Below are positions 33,419 through 43,317 of a stretch of DNA of 64,000 nucleotides, one piece after another. The stretch spans positions 1 through 64,000 of the forward strand of contig JADNYV010000065.1 in assembly GCA_015501055.1 (NCBI GenBank). Reading direction: 5' to 3'. Numbering within the stretch: the stretch's first letter is position 1; each line of letters begins with the position of its first letter. Both the position numbers and the translations under genes were made by a program. The notes under the pieces were generated by a model. The model saw only the letters and a list, made by a program, of their open reading frames with translations, ran no database searches and was not told the origin of the DNA. The DNA comes from Mucidula mucida. Lineage: Eukaryota; Basidiomycota; Agaricomycetes; Agaricales; Physalacriaceae.

Positions 33419-34870
33419 ATGCCCGCAGCTCCCACCAATGTCGGTGTCCTTTTTCAGCATTCCTCTTACGACATTCCCGGCCAGAGTTACAGCGCCTGGC
33501 AGCCGCAGACGGCTTCCAGGTCGAATGTGGCGAGCGTCAATGTCGGGCGCGGAAGGCAGATGCCACACTCGGGCCTGAACACGGCCGCCGTGCTTGGGCA
33601 ATATCCTAACAACGACTACGACTCTTCGGCGGACATGTCGGGGAATTCCCATCGATACGCTTCGCGCACTCGGAGTTTCTCTCGTTCGCGTGCAGCTCCT
33701 TCGAGATCGAGGGAGAGGTCCCCTTCGGAACGTGTTACGCGTGCCCGCCAGGCCACCGATTCCCCGAGGTACGAGCGCACCGAGAGGAAGCTCCCCGCCA
33801 ACAGAGATCGGAAGGAGGGCTGGTCGCGTTCCGGACTCACCGAGAGGGACATGAAAGACTTCTTGGCTTCACGCGCACACTCCCCGTCTCCCGCAGATAG
33901 ACGTCCTTCGCAGAGGGTCAGGGACAGTCTGAAGACTTCACGTACGAACGAAGGGGAAGTCTTACCCGAGCTTTTCGATGTCACGGACGATGAGGAGGAG
34001 TTCGAGGAAGGAGATTTCGACGACCAGGATTCTGATGAGGAGTACGTACTCCCGAAGAAACTACGGAAAGGCAAAGAGTGCGCGAAGTCTATGTCGTCGG
34101 AGGCCGATGAAGTCGATGAAGAGTTCGTTGCTGCAATCGTCACGGAAGAGATCTCGGTCGCGTCTGAGGGCGTAGACATCGAAGAGAAACAGGTCGAGAC
34201 TGATGGTGACGAGAACGCGAACGAGAATGTAGCCACTGTGAGTGAGAATCTTGGTTGCCCGATCTCCTTGCCCCATCTGGTATGGAAGTGCGCAATAGCG
34301 GATAATTCCCGCGCATTCCTACCACAACGCTCGTTTCACGCCTTACTCGACGACGGCTCACCGTTTGTTTTGATTAGGCCTGAAGTTGTGGACACCTGTA
34401 AACTTAGACGACGCAAGCTACCCGAACCCGTTATAATGGACACTGCAACCCCAAACGATGACTCATGTACAACAATAACCGAATATGTAGATATCCAGCT
34501 TTCTGATCCTTCCTGCACTTGGACCGCCCGCACAGTACGCGCACTGATCGCACCTGGGCTTTGTTACTCGTTGATACTTGGACTCCCTTTTCTCGCTCAT
34601 AATTCAATTGTACTAGACCCCGAATGTCGTTCCGCCACCAATAAACAGACTGGTTTCGATTTGTTACACCCAAAAGTACCCGCCGCGCCTATATCGATTC
34701 GTAAGACCAGGCTTGCGGATCAGATTAAAGAGACTCGTCGAGGATTCACCATGCTGAAGAAGGAGTTGAGCGAGAAAGTGGCGACACGTAAAAGTGAGGT
34801 AGATGCCCGCTGCAAAAGGGTACGACCGTATTGTGAAGAAGGAGTTGAGCGAGAAAGTGGCGACACGTAA
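33419..34870 (+). pseudogene. gypsy 3 gag and protease
   Basis: ATG 33419 gives MPAAPTNVGVLFQHSS, an Arg/Ser-rich Gag tail (RTRSFSRSRAAPSRSRERSP), a very acidic stretch (DDEEEFEEGDFDDQDSDEE), then the retropepsin-like protease with active site LLDDGSPFVLI (D-G-S form) and the hydrophobic LCYSLILGLPFLAHNSIVL. The frame ends early because a 79-base tandem duplication (34756-34834, 34835-34913) shifts it. Confidence 0.7.
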
Positions 34871-34913
34871 AAGTGAGGTAGATGCCCGCTGCAAAAGGGT
34901 ACGACCGTATTGC

Positions 34914-35948
34914 CCTGTGGCAGCTGTCAAACAGCGAGTGGAGGAACTAGCGGGGACTGCGCGGCTAAACGATCGTTCGGACGCGATTAAGGCGGAATTC
35001 CCTGATGTATTCAAACCTTTACCACATGTGGACGAGATGCCCGGCGACATCACTTGTAAGATTGAACTACTGGACGCGTCAAAGAAGATATCTTGTAGAA
35101 GTTACCAGTGCCCACGAAAATACAAAGAAGCATGGAGAACACTATTGAACACGCACTTAGATGCTGGGCGCATCAGACCTTCTTCATCGTCGTTCGCGTC
35201 CCCGATGAAGAACGTTCCGCGTTCGCATAAGTTCAACACTTTCCATATTTCGGAACTGGCGCCATTTGTCCCGAACGACGCTACCTTGTTCCCATCTCGC
35301 GAGTTGGAGAGACCTGGTCCGGTGATTGGTGTCGATGGTTTGGAAGAGCACTTTGTACAAGAGATCGTTGATGAGAAGGGGAAAGGCACGCGAAAACAGT
35401 TCCTGGTTCAGTGGAGGGGGTACGGTCCTGAAGAGAATACTTGGCTGAAAGCAGAGGACTTGAACGAGTGTGAGGCATTAGACGTGTGGGAAGAGAGCCA
35501 GCGCGTCGCACGTGGAGGGATGACGACACGGAGTTCCAAAAAGAAAGAGTCGACAAGGAGGAAGGGCGAGAGGAACAACGCAGCCTTCGTTGTTGAGTCA
35601 AACATTGGAGGGGGGGTAAAGACATCAAACTCATTCCCATTTCCTATTAACACTTTCACAACAACGCTAATCAACCCATCACAGGTAACCCATACAGAGA
35701 TACTGGAGATTGTGTCTCCTGGCGTACATCAAGAACATGATGGGTGTCAAGACGCGCGCGCGGTAGTCCCTCAAACAGTACAACATGTATGGGATGAGAC
35801 GCCGGTGCCCGAGAACACAAGAGCGGACAGAGCGTCGGAGAGGGCTTTGGTTCTGATGGCTTGGATGCTGCACTTCGCCCCGCTAATCGTGGACGCATAC
35901 GCACGGCGAATGGATAGAAGGGAGTCGATTTTTCAGGACGTGGGAGAG
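34914..35948 (+). pseudogene. gypsy 3 RT start fused to chromodomain tail
   Basis: Open frame continuing the RT N-terminus (EFPDVFKPLPHVDEMPGDI, LDAGRIRPSSSSFASP). It passes directly into SHKFNTFHISELAPFVP, the chromodomain EHFVQEIVDEKGKGTRKQFL / VQWRGYGPEENTW, and an unplaced tail to the 3' LTR. The junction uses GAAGAACGTTCCGCGTTCGC, which also occurs at about 33328. The catalytic YxDD and DDE motifs are absent. Confidence 0.75.
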
Positions 35949-36263
35949 TGTAAACCTAGGGTTTACTCGTAACAAGGCAGATCGAGAGACATCCCGTTTC
36001 GGGTGACGTGTTGTTTGGCTGGGGAGTGTTTGGTCGTAGGCGGAGTTTTGGGGCAGGAGAATCGAGAAGGGACTAGTTCTTGGCTTTTGACCACCATCTT
36101 GTATCTCGCTTATCGTCGCCGCCATATTGGAGTGTGTTCTTATCATTGTGTGTGTTTCTCCTTGACTTCTCATCTCTGTCTCCCGACTACGTACGCGATT
36201 ACCCCATCTCTCTGCCTCGATCCCATCTTCGTGTTTACCGTCGTCTAGCACGACGGGTTTTCA
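35949..36263 (+). repeat. gypsy 3, 3' LTR
   Basis: 315 bp, same as the 5' LTR as far as I can compare. Confidence 0.9.
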
Positions 36264-37432
36264 GATGGGTCCGCACAATAATATGGTGCAGACCATACCC
36301 ATGTGGGAGGCAACGGTATCCGCCACGCGTTGCAAGTACGCGGCGCCTTTGTCGAGAGCACTGAGGGAAATGAGTGGTGACAAGAGAATGAAGAAAATGG
36401 CTTACTTCTGATATCTAGCCGGTGTGGCGGTTTCCGCCTTCATTGCCTCGTAATTGGCGGTATCCTGCTTCCATTTCTCGTCGACCATGCGCTTGGTCTC
36501 CTCGCGTACGGTTTCCGATTCCTGGTTCCACTTTGCGTTGACGACACGACGTTGGATAGAAAGATAGGGTTCGGGGTCGGGGCGAGTCGCGTTGGGATCG
36601 GCCTCGAGAGCTTCCGCGAAGGCGGCGTTGGCAGCTGCAATGACGGAATCGTACTCCTCCTTGACGGCAAGCTGCAACCCTTTCTCCCAGTGGACGTTGG
36701 TGTACATTTGGACGAGTTGGGTGCGCCGTGGCTTGTCCTTGGTCCCGTCCATATTGGTGATCATGGCCTCGATGATGCCTTCGTCCTTCTTGTCCTTGGA
36801 GTTCCCGTACGTGTGTCGATACCAGCCTAAAATTTTCTATAATGTGTGTAAGACCGCGTACACGGGAAGTGGGTAGTGACGTGCCTTGGCCTGGGCATTG
36901 ACTTCATCTTCACGCTTTTTTGCCCCTTCCGAAGGGAGGGTAGCAATCTCCTGGGCGAAATTTTGCTCCCACTGCGCAACTTGACTGTCCGTGGGCATGG
37001 GCGGTGTTGCTTCGAGGTCGTCCTGGGGAGCTGTCAGCAAGACAATGCCGCTCGAAGGCATGAACGCACCATTGGGTTCAAATCTCCGTATGCGATGTAG
37101 TACCGAATGGCCATAAGGCGTGACCACTGCGCATTCGTCTTGGCTTTGCAGGACTCGGTCCATTCTTCCTTTGCGGGGGCAAAGAACGCGGCCTTGGTTC
37201 CGAAAATCCAAGGTTTGCGACCACGTTTGTCGGGATTAGCTTTTGGACGTGGCATTGCGGTACGGATTTTTGTGTGTGCGGCTCAGACAGTGGGTAAGAT
37301 TTGGGAATGAGACAGGGACAGGAATGGGAAATAGGGTAGGCGGTAGGCGAAGCGTCGGCCACGTGGAGTGCTCAAACAGAGTGCTCACACTGTATGGAAG
37401 GAAAATTAAATGTATTCGTCGCTAGGTCGTGT

Positions 37433-38180
37433 TTATCGTAAATCTGGAGGGAGAACCTCTGCCAATGTTGGAGCTACACGCAAATGCGCCGAAGAGCCCC
37501 GTGCAAGGCAATCGGACAAGGCCTGTTCTGCGTCGGCTCTGGATATGATGAGACGGTCAGACGGTGATTGAAAAGATAAGGAAAGAAACGCACAGATCGG
37601 CGTATATATCCACAGCGCGGCTCCCGTCGACATAGAGAGCATAGCGCGTAGTCGAAGCAGGACTGTCATACTGGGGAGGAGAGAATTCGTTGAGGTCGTG
37701 GTTGGGTGATACCGGCAAAGACACGGGTCTGGAGATGACTGGCGGGAAAGGCTTGCAGATGAAAGTGGGGAAAGGCTTGCGCCGGCGTAGTGGGACGGGT
37801 TCCGGGTCAGAGATGGTGTCTGGACAGTCGTGAGGATCGAGTTCCCCCTGCCTGCAGAGTAGTTGCCATTGCTTTACGCATTCGTCCCAGGATGTGCAGA
37901 CATCGTAGGCCCCGCCTTTTCGACCACCAATGACGCGGTCGGCAAGTAGGCTACTGTCTGATTAGTCTAATCGACTGCGGAGAATAACCGGGACGCACCG
38001 AGTGGAAAAAACTCCAACCATTGATCCACGTCGCACTAGAAAAAGTTCTTGGTGTTCTTCTCGCGGTTTATCACCGACATTATACGTCCACTGTGGCAGG
38101 CAAATGCGAGGATATTGCGGGATCGTAGGTGAAGCCGCGTGGATGATGTCGTCTGAATCGCTGGATGAGCCCGTAGACAT
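37433..38180 (-). CDS. KDZ passenger gene 2 (unknown; faint viroplasmin-like pattern)
   Basis: Minus strand. Exon 1 is 38180-37999 (MSTGSSSDSDDIIHAASPTI ... QELFLVRRGSMVGVFSTR). After a 45 bp intron (37998-37954, GTGCGT...GACAG) it continues SLLADRVIGGRKGGAYDVCT, SWDECVKQWQLLCRQGEL, a proline-rich stretch, TTRYALYVDGSRAVDIYADL. A probable further intron follows, then RADAEQALSDCLARG to stop 37433. The pattern 'FLVRRG..VGVF ... G.KGGAYDV..SWDE....W...C' recalls the small hybrid-binding domain of RNase H1 and viroplasmin, but this is only a resemblance. It looks intact and shares the 38181-38667 promoter region with the transposase. Confidence 0.45.
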
Positions 38181-38667
38181 GAGCCGAGAAGAGGATTATG
38201 ACGGTAAGTGCCAGAGATCGATATGATCGCTTACTGATTTCGTATCATGTGCACTGTCGAACCTCGATCCCTCATCTGATTCTCTTCCCTCATGCTAACC
38301 TCTGCCTCACATGCTTTGTTTTCTGCCCTTTCCATGCGTAACGCGTGCATCGTGGCAATACTCCATCTGTCATGTTGAGAGATCTTACCAAGTACGATGT
38401 TCGGCGTCCTGTGAATTTTGGTTTTGCCCGTATGTATCACTTCGCTCGTGTACCATCTTGCATCGCATGGTAGGATACTACGACTACAAATCACATCATT
38501 TTGTGCGATCCTTGACGTGATGATTCTGTTAGATCCCAAATCCGTTATTGTCGTCAACTCTTGAACACGGTTTATAAGAGACCGACAATACTAATTCTAT
38601 CTAGTGACAACACCACATTTCGAGTCCCCCCTCTTGGCGATATCAAACTCTCTGAAGCTCACCACAC
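38181..38667. promoter_or_regulatory. divergent promoter region inside KDZ
   Basis: Lies between passenger gene 2 (minus) and the transposase (plus). TTTATAAGAGACC near 38571 is a TATA candidate about 90 bp before the transposase ATG. Confidence 0.4.
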
Positions 38668-41600
38668 ATGAATCCCCGCGGCAAAAAGGGCAAAGACGTC
38701 ACTTTCATCGCGTCTGAACGCGCTCAAGCTCGCGTTCCCGCCGCTCTCACCTTGGATGTATCTGCTGATGGGCGTCGCACAGTTTGGAAAGAGCGACGTG
38801 TTGAGGACGTCGCAAGTCTACCGGAGCCTCCGCCTTTTGAAGAGCAGGAGGATCTGCATGCCGCCGCTCTTGCAGACTCTGTGGACGGGTTCTCTTACTT
38901 GCTGGGGGAGAATGTTGACACAGAGTTAGAGAGCAACGCCACCCCGGCCGATCATGGCATTGTTATCCGCGTCAAGTCACGAAACATAAACAGCGTAAGT
39001 GTGTCGTGCCTCTTGAATCCACGTCTACTCACAACTTATTGTAGGATAATCCAATGTTAACGTGGCGCCCTTATCGAGACTTATACTTGCAGGAACTTCT
39101 CAGGTTGGATGGCTGTGGCGATAACTTGGAGATTTGCTGTCGGTGTTCGACTGATGACATCTCTAATCCGGCGATATATCGCTGCTGCAAGAATGAATGC
39201 CATGCAGCGGGTTTGGTCTGTTCGGACTGCTGTGTTTCCCTACATGCGATGTTACCCCTGCATTGGATCGAGGTATGTCATCACTTCATGCTTAAACTGA
39301 TTACTCAACCCTACGTATACTGATAGAAATGGAACGGAACGTTTTTTGAACCGAGCTCGTTGAGGGAGATTGGCGCGGTTGTTCAATTGGGTCATCCCGC
39401 TGGCAAGCGCTGCCCGCTGCCAATCAGAACGACTAATTCGTTCACGGTCCTACACACGAACGGTATACACTCTCTAAATCTCTACTTCTGTGGTTGCTCG
39501 GCCGCTGCTCAGGGTTACATCCAACTGCTTCGGGGCTCGTGGTATCCATCAACTCCCCAAGAGCCTCGCACAGCTTCGACCTTCAGTCTACTTCGGCTCT
39601 TTCACAATTTGAACTGTCTCGGTAAACTACCAGCTTGGGACCTGTGGAAAGCCCTGGAGACGATGACCGAGCATCGCACATTATGCTCTCCCCCTCAACG
39701 CTACCAGGTCCTTCTTCGTAGCATCCGCCAATGGCGGCACCTCAAATTACTGAAGCGCGCGGGTAGGGGACACACCTCTTCCGGCGTTTCCGGCACCGCC
39801 CTAGGCGAACTCGTGGTTGCGTGCCCTGCCTGTCCTCACCCAAGTAGAAATCTTCCGCCAGATTGGGAATCCATATCGGCGGAGAAAAAGTACGTCAGTC
39901 TATATTGCCAAGTTCAGGATGATCTGACGTACCTGACTAGGTTCATCTATATCCTTTTCCTGGCAATTGATGCCAACTTTCGCTTGCGCAACGCTGTGGT
40001 ATCCACAGCAGAACGAGACCCTCCTCTCGGGGATGGATGGGCCTTTTTTGTTGAACAAGCACCATACAATGAACACGTTCGTTCTTTTGTTAGCCAGGAG
40101 GACATGGCAACTTGTTCGGGCTTCAAGGTATTCCTTTTCTAATTACCCCGTTCATCCGCATCTGACATCAAATGAGGCCACTTTCTTGGCGGATTTGAAG
40201 AATGCCAAGGGTCTCCGGACCACTGGCATTGCCGGTGTTACTTGCTCGCGACACGGTGTTTGGCGGCCAAACGGCATGGGTGACCTCCAGCGCGGTGAAC
40301 GGTATGTTTGGGACTGATTCTCTTGGCAGCTGACCTGATTCGGTTAGGTTTTGCAACGTCGATCCTCTAGTGGCAATCTCAATGGGTGGCGACAATTCGA
40401 GACTGGATCTGGTCCTGTCGTACGACATTGTCTGCATCTGGGGCGTACATTTTCCGGATCGTCTCACGCAGCTACCTTTACAGTGGCGTCTCAATTTTGA
40501 TCCCAACCGAGTTCGCTTCTGTGTGCCTAAGTTTCATTTGTGGGCGCATCGTGTATGTTACTTCTGCCGGCATGTGTTTGATAGATATTGAGCTTACTCA
40601 AGGTGCAATGCCACGCTCTGTACTCATTCAACTTTCTTGTGGGGGTCGGAAGAACACACGGTGAAACGATTGAGGAGAACTGGGCGCAGAGTAATCGAGC
40701 AGCAGCCCAGACAAAAATGATGGGTCCAGGGGCCCGTAAGGACACCCTTGATGACATTTTCGGCGCGCACAATTATCGTGTTGTCAAGTCGTTTCGTATG
40801 TCATCGTTACTTGAGTCAATATGATCAATCTGATTGTTATAGGACGTGTCCTTCTCGCGCGTCTCGCAGAAGCGATTCGAGAAGCGCGTACACACGCCAG
40901 GGAGTTCAAAGATTTCAACGCCGGAATGGTAACCTTCTGTGGTAACGAGGCCGTGAAGACTTGGGAGCGGGAAGTTTTACTCTGGGATCAGGATCACTCA
41001 CAGCCCTGCCCATACGAGCCACGTTTACAGAACAAGGAGACAATGAGAGATGTCCAATTGCAGCTGGCTCAGGAGGAGAAAACAACTCTACAGAATGGGT
41101 CTGTCTCACATGAGTCGAGCATGAGTCTTTTCCTCGCTCTCGGACTGGAAATCGAAGAGAAACAGTGAGTAAATTGAGATATTACTGCTAGAGCCTGTGA
41201 ATATTAATCTTGATGTCTCATGTAGACGCGGGCTCGCTTGGGAGATCAAGGTCCGCCGGTCTGGAACCACTTACCAGGCACTCGATGTGGAACGTCAACG
41301 AAATGTTATCCTCCGTGATCTCAAAAGATTCCGTCGCCTCCAGCTCTCATTCATGCCCATGTTCAAAGAATACTTAACTGATGATCAGAAAAAAGTCCTC
41401 GACTCCCCCGCTTCTGTGCTGCCGGAGGAAACAAAGCTGTTTCTGCCTTCGGAACTCCGTGAGGCCGATCGGGAACTTCCTCGCGCGTGTGTCGTGGGTT
41501 TGGCGCATGCCGAGACTCGGCTTCGGGAAGCAGAATGCCGGGATGCTCTAGAATCCCTGCGTCGAGGATTGCGTACACGGTCTGCCGGCCATCTTTTCAC

Positions 41601-42430
41601 TGTCCGAAATGTGACCGGTCAAAATCCAACAACTCGTGCTGAGGGGGTACAACGCAAGGTCCAGGTCAGCATATACCTCAGCAAACTTCGTTATCGCTGG
41701 GCCCGGAATGCGCTGTTTCGCCTTTGCAAACACGGAGATTGGGAGCGTGAATTACGCGTCTTGAATGACGTCGATGTCAGGGGTATGAATGAACGCTTGC
41801 TGACCGCAGAGGAGATTGCCGAGAGGCGCATTTTGGCAGAGCAAGGCTTCATTGATGAGCTGATTGCCGGTCCCTCGAGTGAAGGCGCGGTGGTTTCTCA
41901 GGGTGAGGGTCGCCGCCAACTATCGTGGATTTGGTATAGCTACGCCGATCCCATCGATAGTCTGAGCGTCGCCACACGCAACAACGACCCGGTGATTCAT
42001 GAAGGTAAGCTTTGTTTCAAATCTTACCATTTTGCTCAGTCAATTTTGCACAGCCCTCAAGATTGAGTGGTGCAAGGCTCGCGCGCGGAAGATGCGCTGG
42101 GAGGAGGAAGTGGAACTTCTATTGGAAGAGATGCGTCGCGTGATTGTGTATCGCCGGTGGAATGCTGAAATTTGGCGGGAGCGTGGCCGGCAGCAGCGCG
42201 CCGGACTAAATGCTAAGTGTCAACAGGGTCTTTCCGCCTTTGCGGCGGAACAGGCTAGTATTCAAGATAGCGTGGCAGACGATCTGGAGAGTCATTGGAT
42301 GGGAATCCGCGCACTCGGTCAGGAGCTTTTGGCTGGCCTCCCGGTATCACGTGTTGTAGAGGTTGAACTGGAAGAGGAAGAAGACGGCGGTGATAGTAAC
42401 CAGGATGATTTGGATGTAGCAGAGGTGTAA
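38668..42430 (+). CDS. KDZ transposase with CxC zinc cluster
   Basis: Nine exons by my reading: 38668-38994, 39045-39272, 39327-40127, 40177-40301, 40348-40552, 40603-40795, 40843-41164, 41226-42004, 42054-42430. All introns are GT-AG, 46-61 bp. Exon 2 holds the CxC cluster (ICCRCSTDD ... YRCCKNECHAAGLVCSDCC). The RNase H-fold core keeps three acidic candidates: LAIDANFRLRN (exon 3), LSYDIVCIW (exon 5) and HGETIEENWAQSN (exon 6). Exon 5 also has VPKFHLWAHR and exon 6 RKDTLDDIFGAHNY, typical of the family. The C-terminus is helical and acidic (VELEEEEDGGDSNQDD). It cuts and pastes DNA by recognising the long inverted repeats. No stop or frameshift found, so it may be active. Confidence 0.8.
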
Positions 42431-42773
42431 ATGAGCAGCAAACTGTTTGTGTCACATTGTGCAAACAGCGCGAAAACAAGTCTCAGTGAACAAAGCGGCG
42501 AGGTGCCCGATTAGGCAAATGACGGAGGTACCGATAATGTGCCGCAAAAGCGCCAAAAGCACTGCTATTAATTGACTACGAATGCAACAGATCCTGGACG
42601 CCTTGTCCAGAATGTAGGATTTGGTGAGGTCAGAGTGCGGGGTGCGCGCTGGTAGGTGAGCGAGGGCGGCGCGCACCGCGGATGTGAACATCCCGTGATC
42701 TGTCGGTGATGCCCGATGTGCAGCCATTACTCACGCGAGATGTAGCCCGGAAGTCTGCCAATACTGTTCCCCG
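42431..42773. other. KDZ 3' flank, no gene
   Basis: Between the transposase stop and the right inverted repeat; nothing recognised. Confidence 0.4.
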
Positions 42774-43317
42774 GGGCGGATTCTTTACATGCATTCGCTG
42801 ACATTAAATTTGTGGTGGCCAGAATGTGGCGCGCGCACTGGGTAGGTGAGCGGGAGCGGGACGCATCCGGATTCGAACATCCCCGTGACTTCTCGGGAAT
42901 GCCCGGTCACCGCCTGCTGCCCACCCCGAGATGTGCTACAGACGCGCATGGCATTGCAATCAGAGGCGAATTCTGAGTGATTGCAATCTCCACTGAAATG
43001 GGTGGTGCTGGAATGTGGCGTGCGCGCCAGGGAGGGGAGCGGGAGCGGGGCGCATCCGGATTTGGCCATCCCCGTGATTGCTCGGGAATGCCCGAGTGCG
43101 AGCATTGCTGACTACATTCGGCATCACGGCACAGCGGGCCTCACCCCCTGTGCCGCCCCCACCCGCTATATTAGGCAGGGGGACCCGTATCATAATACGG
43201 ACCCCCCTGTATTATAATACAAGTCCGCTTCAGTAGCAATTATAATTAGAGCCTATATTGCAATACAATGCCCTCTTATCAGAGGCCTGTATTATTATAT
43301 AGGTACAGTATAGGGTG
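42774..43317 (-). repeat. KDZ right terminal inverted repeat
   Basis: Near-identical reverse complement of 29881-30424, ending ...CAGTATAGGGTG. Confidence 0.88.

Larger units (their letters stand above)
32637..36263 (+). mobile_element. gypsy 3: recent, internally deleted Ty3/gypsy chromovirus element
   Basis: LTRs 32637-32951 and 35949-36263, 315 bp each, TGTAAACC...GGTTTTCA; I see no difference between them. Target duplication GATGG (32632-32636, 36264-36268). Contains a tRNA-type primer site, gag-protease, the start of RT, then directly a chromodomain tail; most of RT, all of RNase H and the integrase core are missing. An inverted chromodomain copy lies near the 5' LTR. It must have moved using enzymes from another copy. 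Confidence 0.9.
30876..37255 (-). pseudogene. KDZ passenger gene 1 (unknown function), split by gypsy 3
   Basis: Minus strand. The 5' part (37255-36264) starts MPRPKANPDKRGRKPWIFGT, continues with PTDSQVAQWEQNFAQEI, RTQLVQMYTNVHWEKGLQL, and after an intron (GTAAGC...CCCTCAG, about 36410-36360) ALDKGAAYLQRVADTVASHM and ILLCGPI. Gypsy 3 sits between the codons for ILLCGP and IAEHDGRIEC. The 3' part (32636-30876) continues with an intron, then HSGRTFASGVKWNEHDAAGY, an Ala/Pro/Thr-rich linker coded by a minisatellite, and a C-terminal block (KFWPELKQAFDAFRRG, FVNWDGLQDKSGRNGITLVI). The 687-codon ORF in this stretch is an artefact that includes LTR and intron bases. Function unknown. Confidence 0.6.
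29881..43317. mobile_element. KDZ (Kyakuja-Dileera-Zisupton) DNA transposon, 13.4 kb
   Basis: Ends are CACCCTATACTGTACC and its reverse complement, with 544 bp terminal inverted repeats. A 7-base duplication TTCGACA lies at 29874-29880 and 43318-43324; the exact TIR/duplication boundary is ambiguous by 1-2 bases. Cargo: a KDZ transposase (plus strand) and two passenger genes (minus strand), one split by gypsy 3. Without gypsy 3 the element would be about 9.8 kb. KDZ elements are a known class in mushroom genomes; some carry TET/JBP genes, and none was seen here. Confidence 0.85.

Noticed and set aside
29881..43317. TET/JBP (5-methylcytosine oxidase) gene as KDZ cargo
   Set aside because: Looked for because some KDZ elements carry one. 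Neither passenger shows the HxD...H iron-binding pattern or related blocks in any frame.
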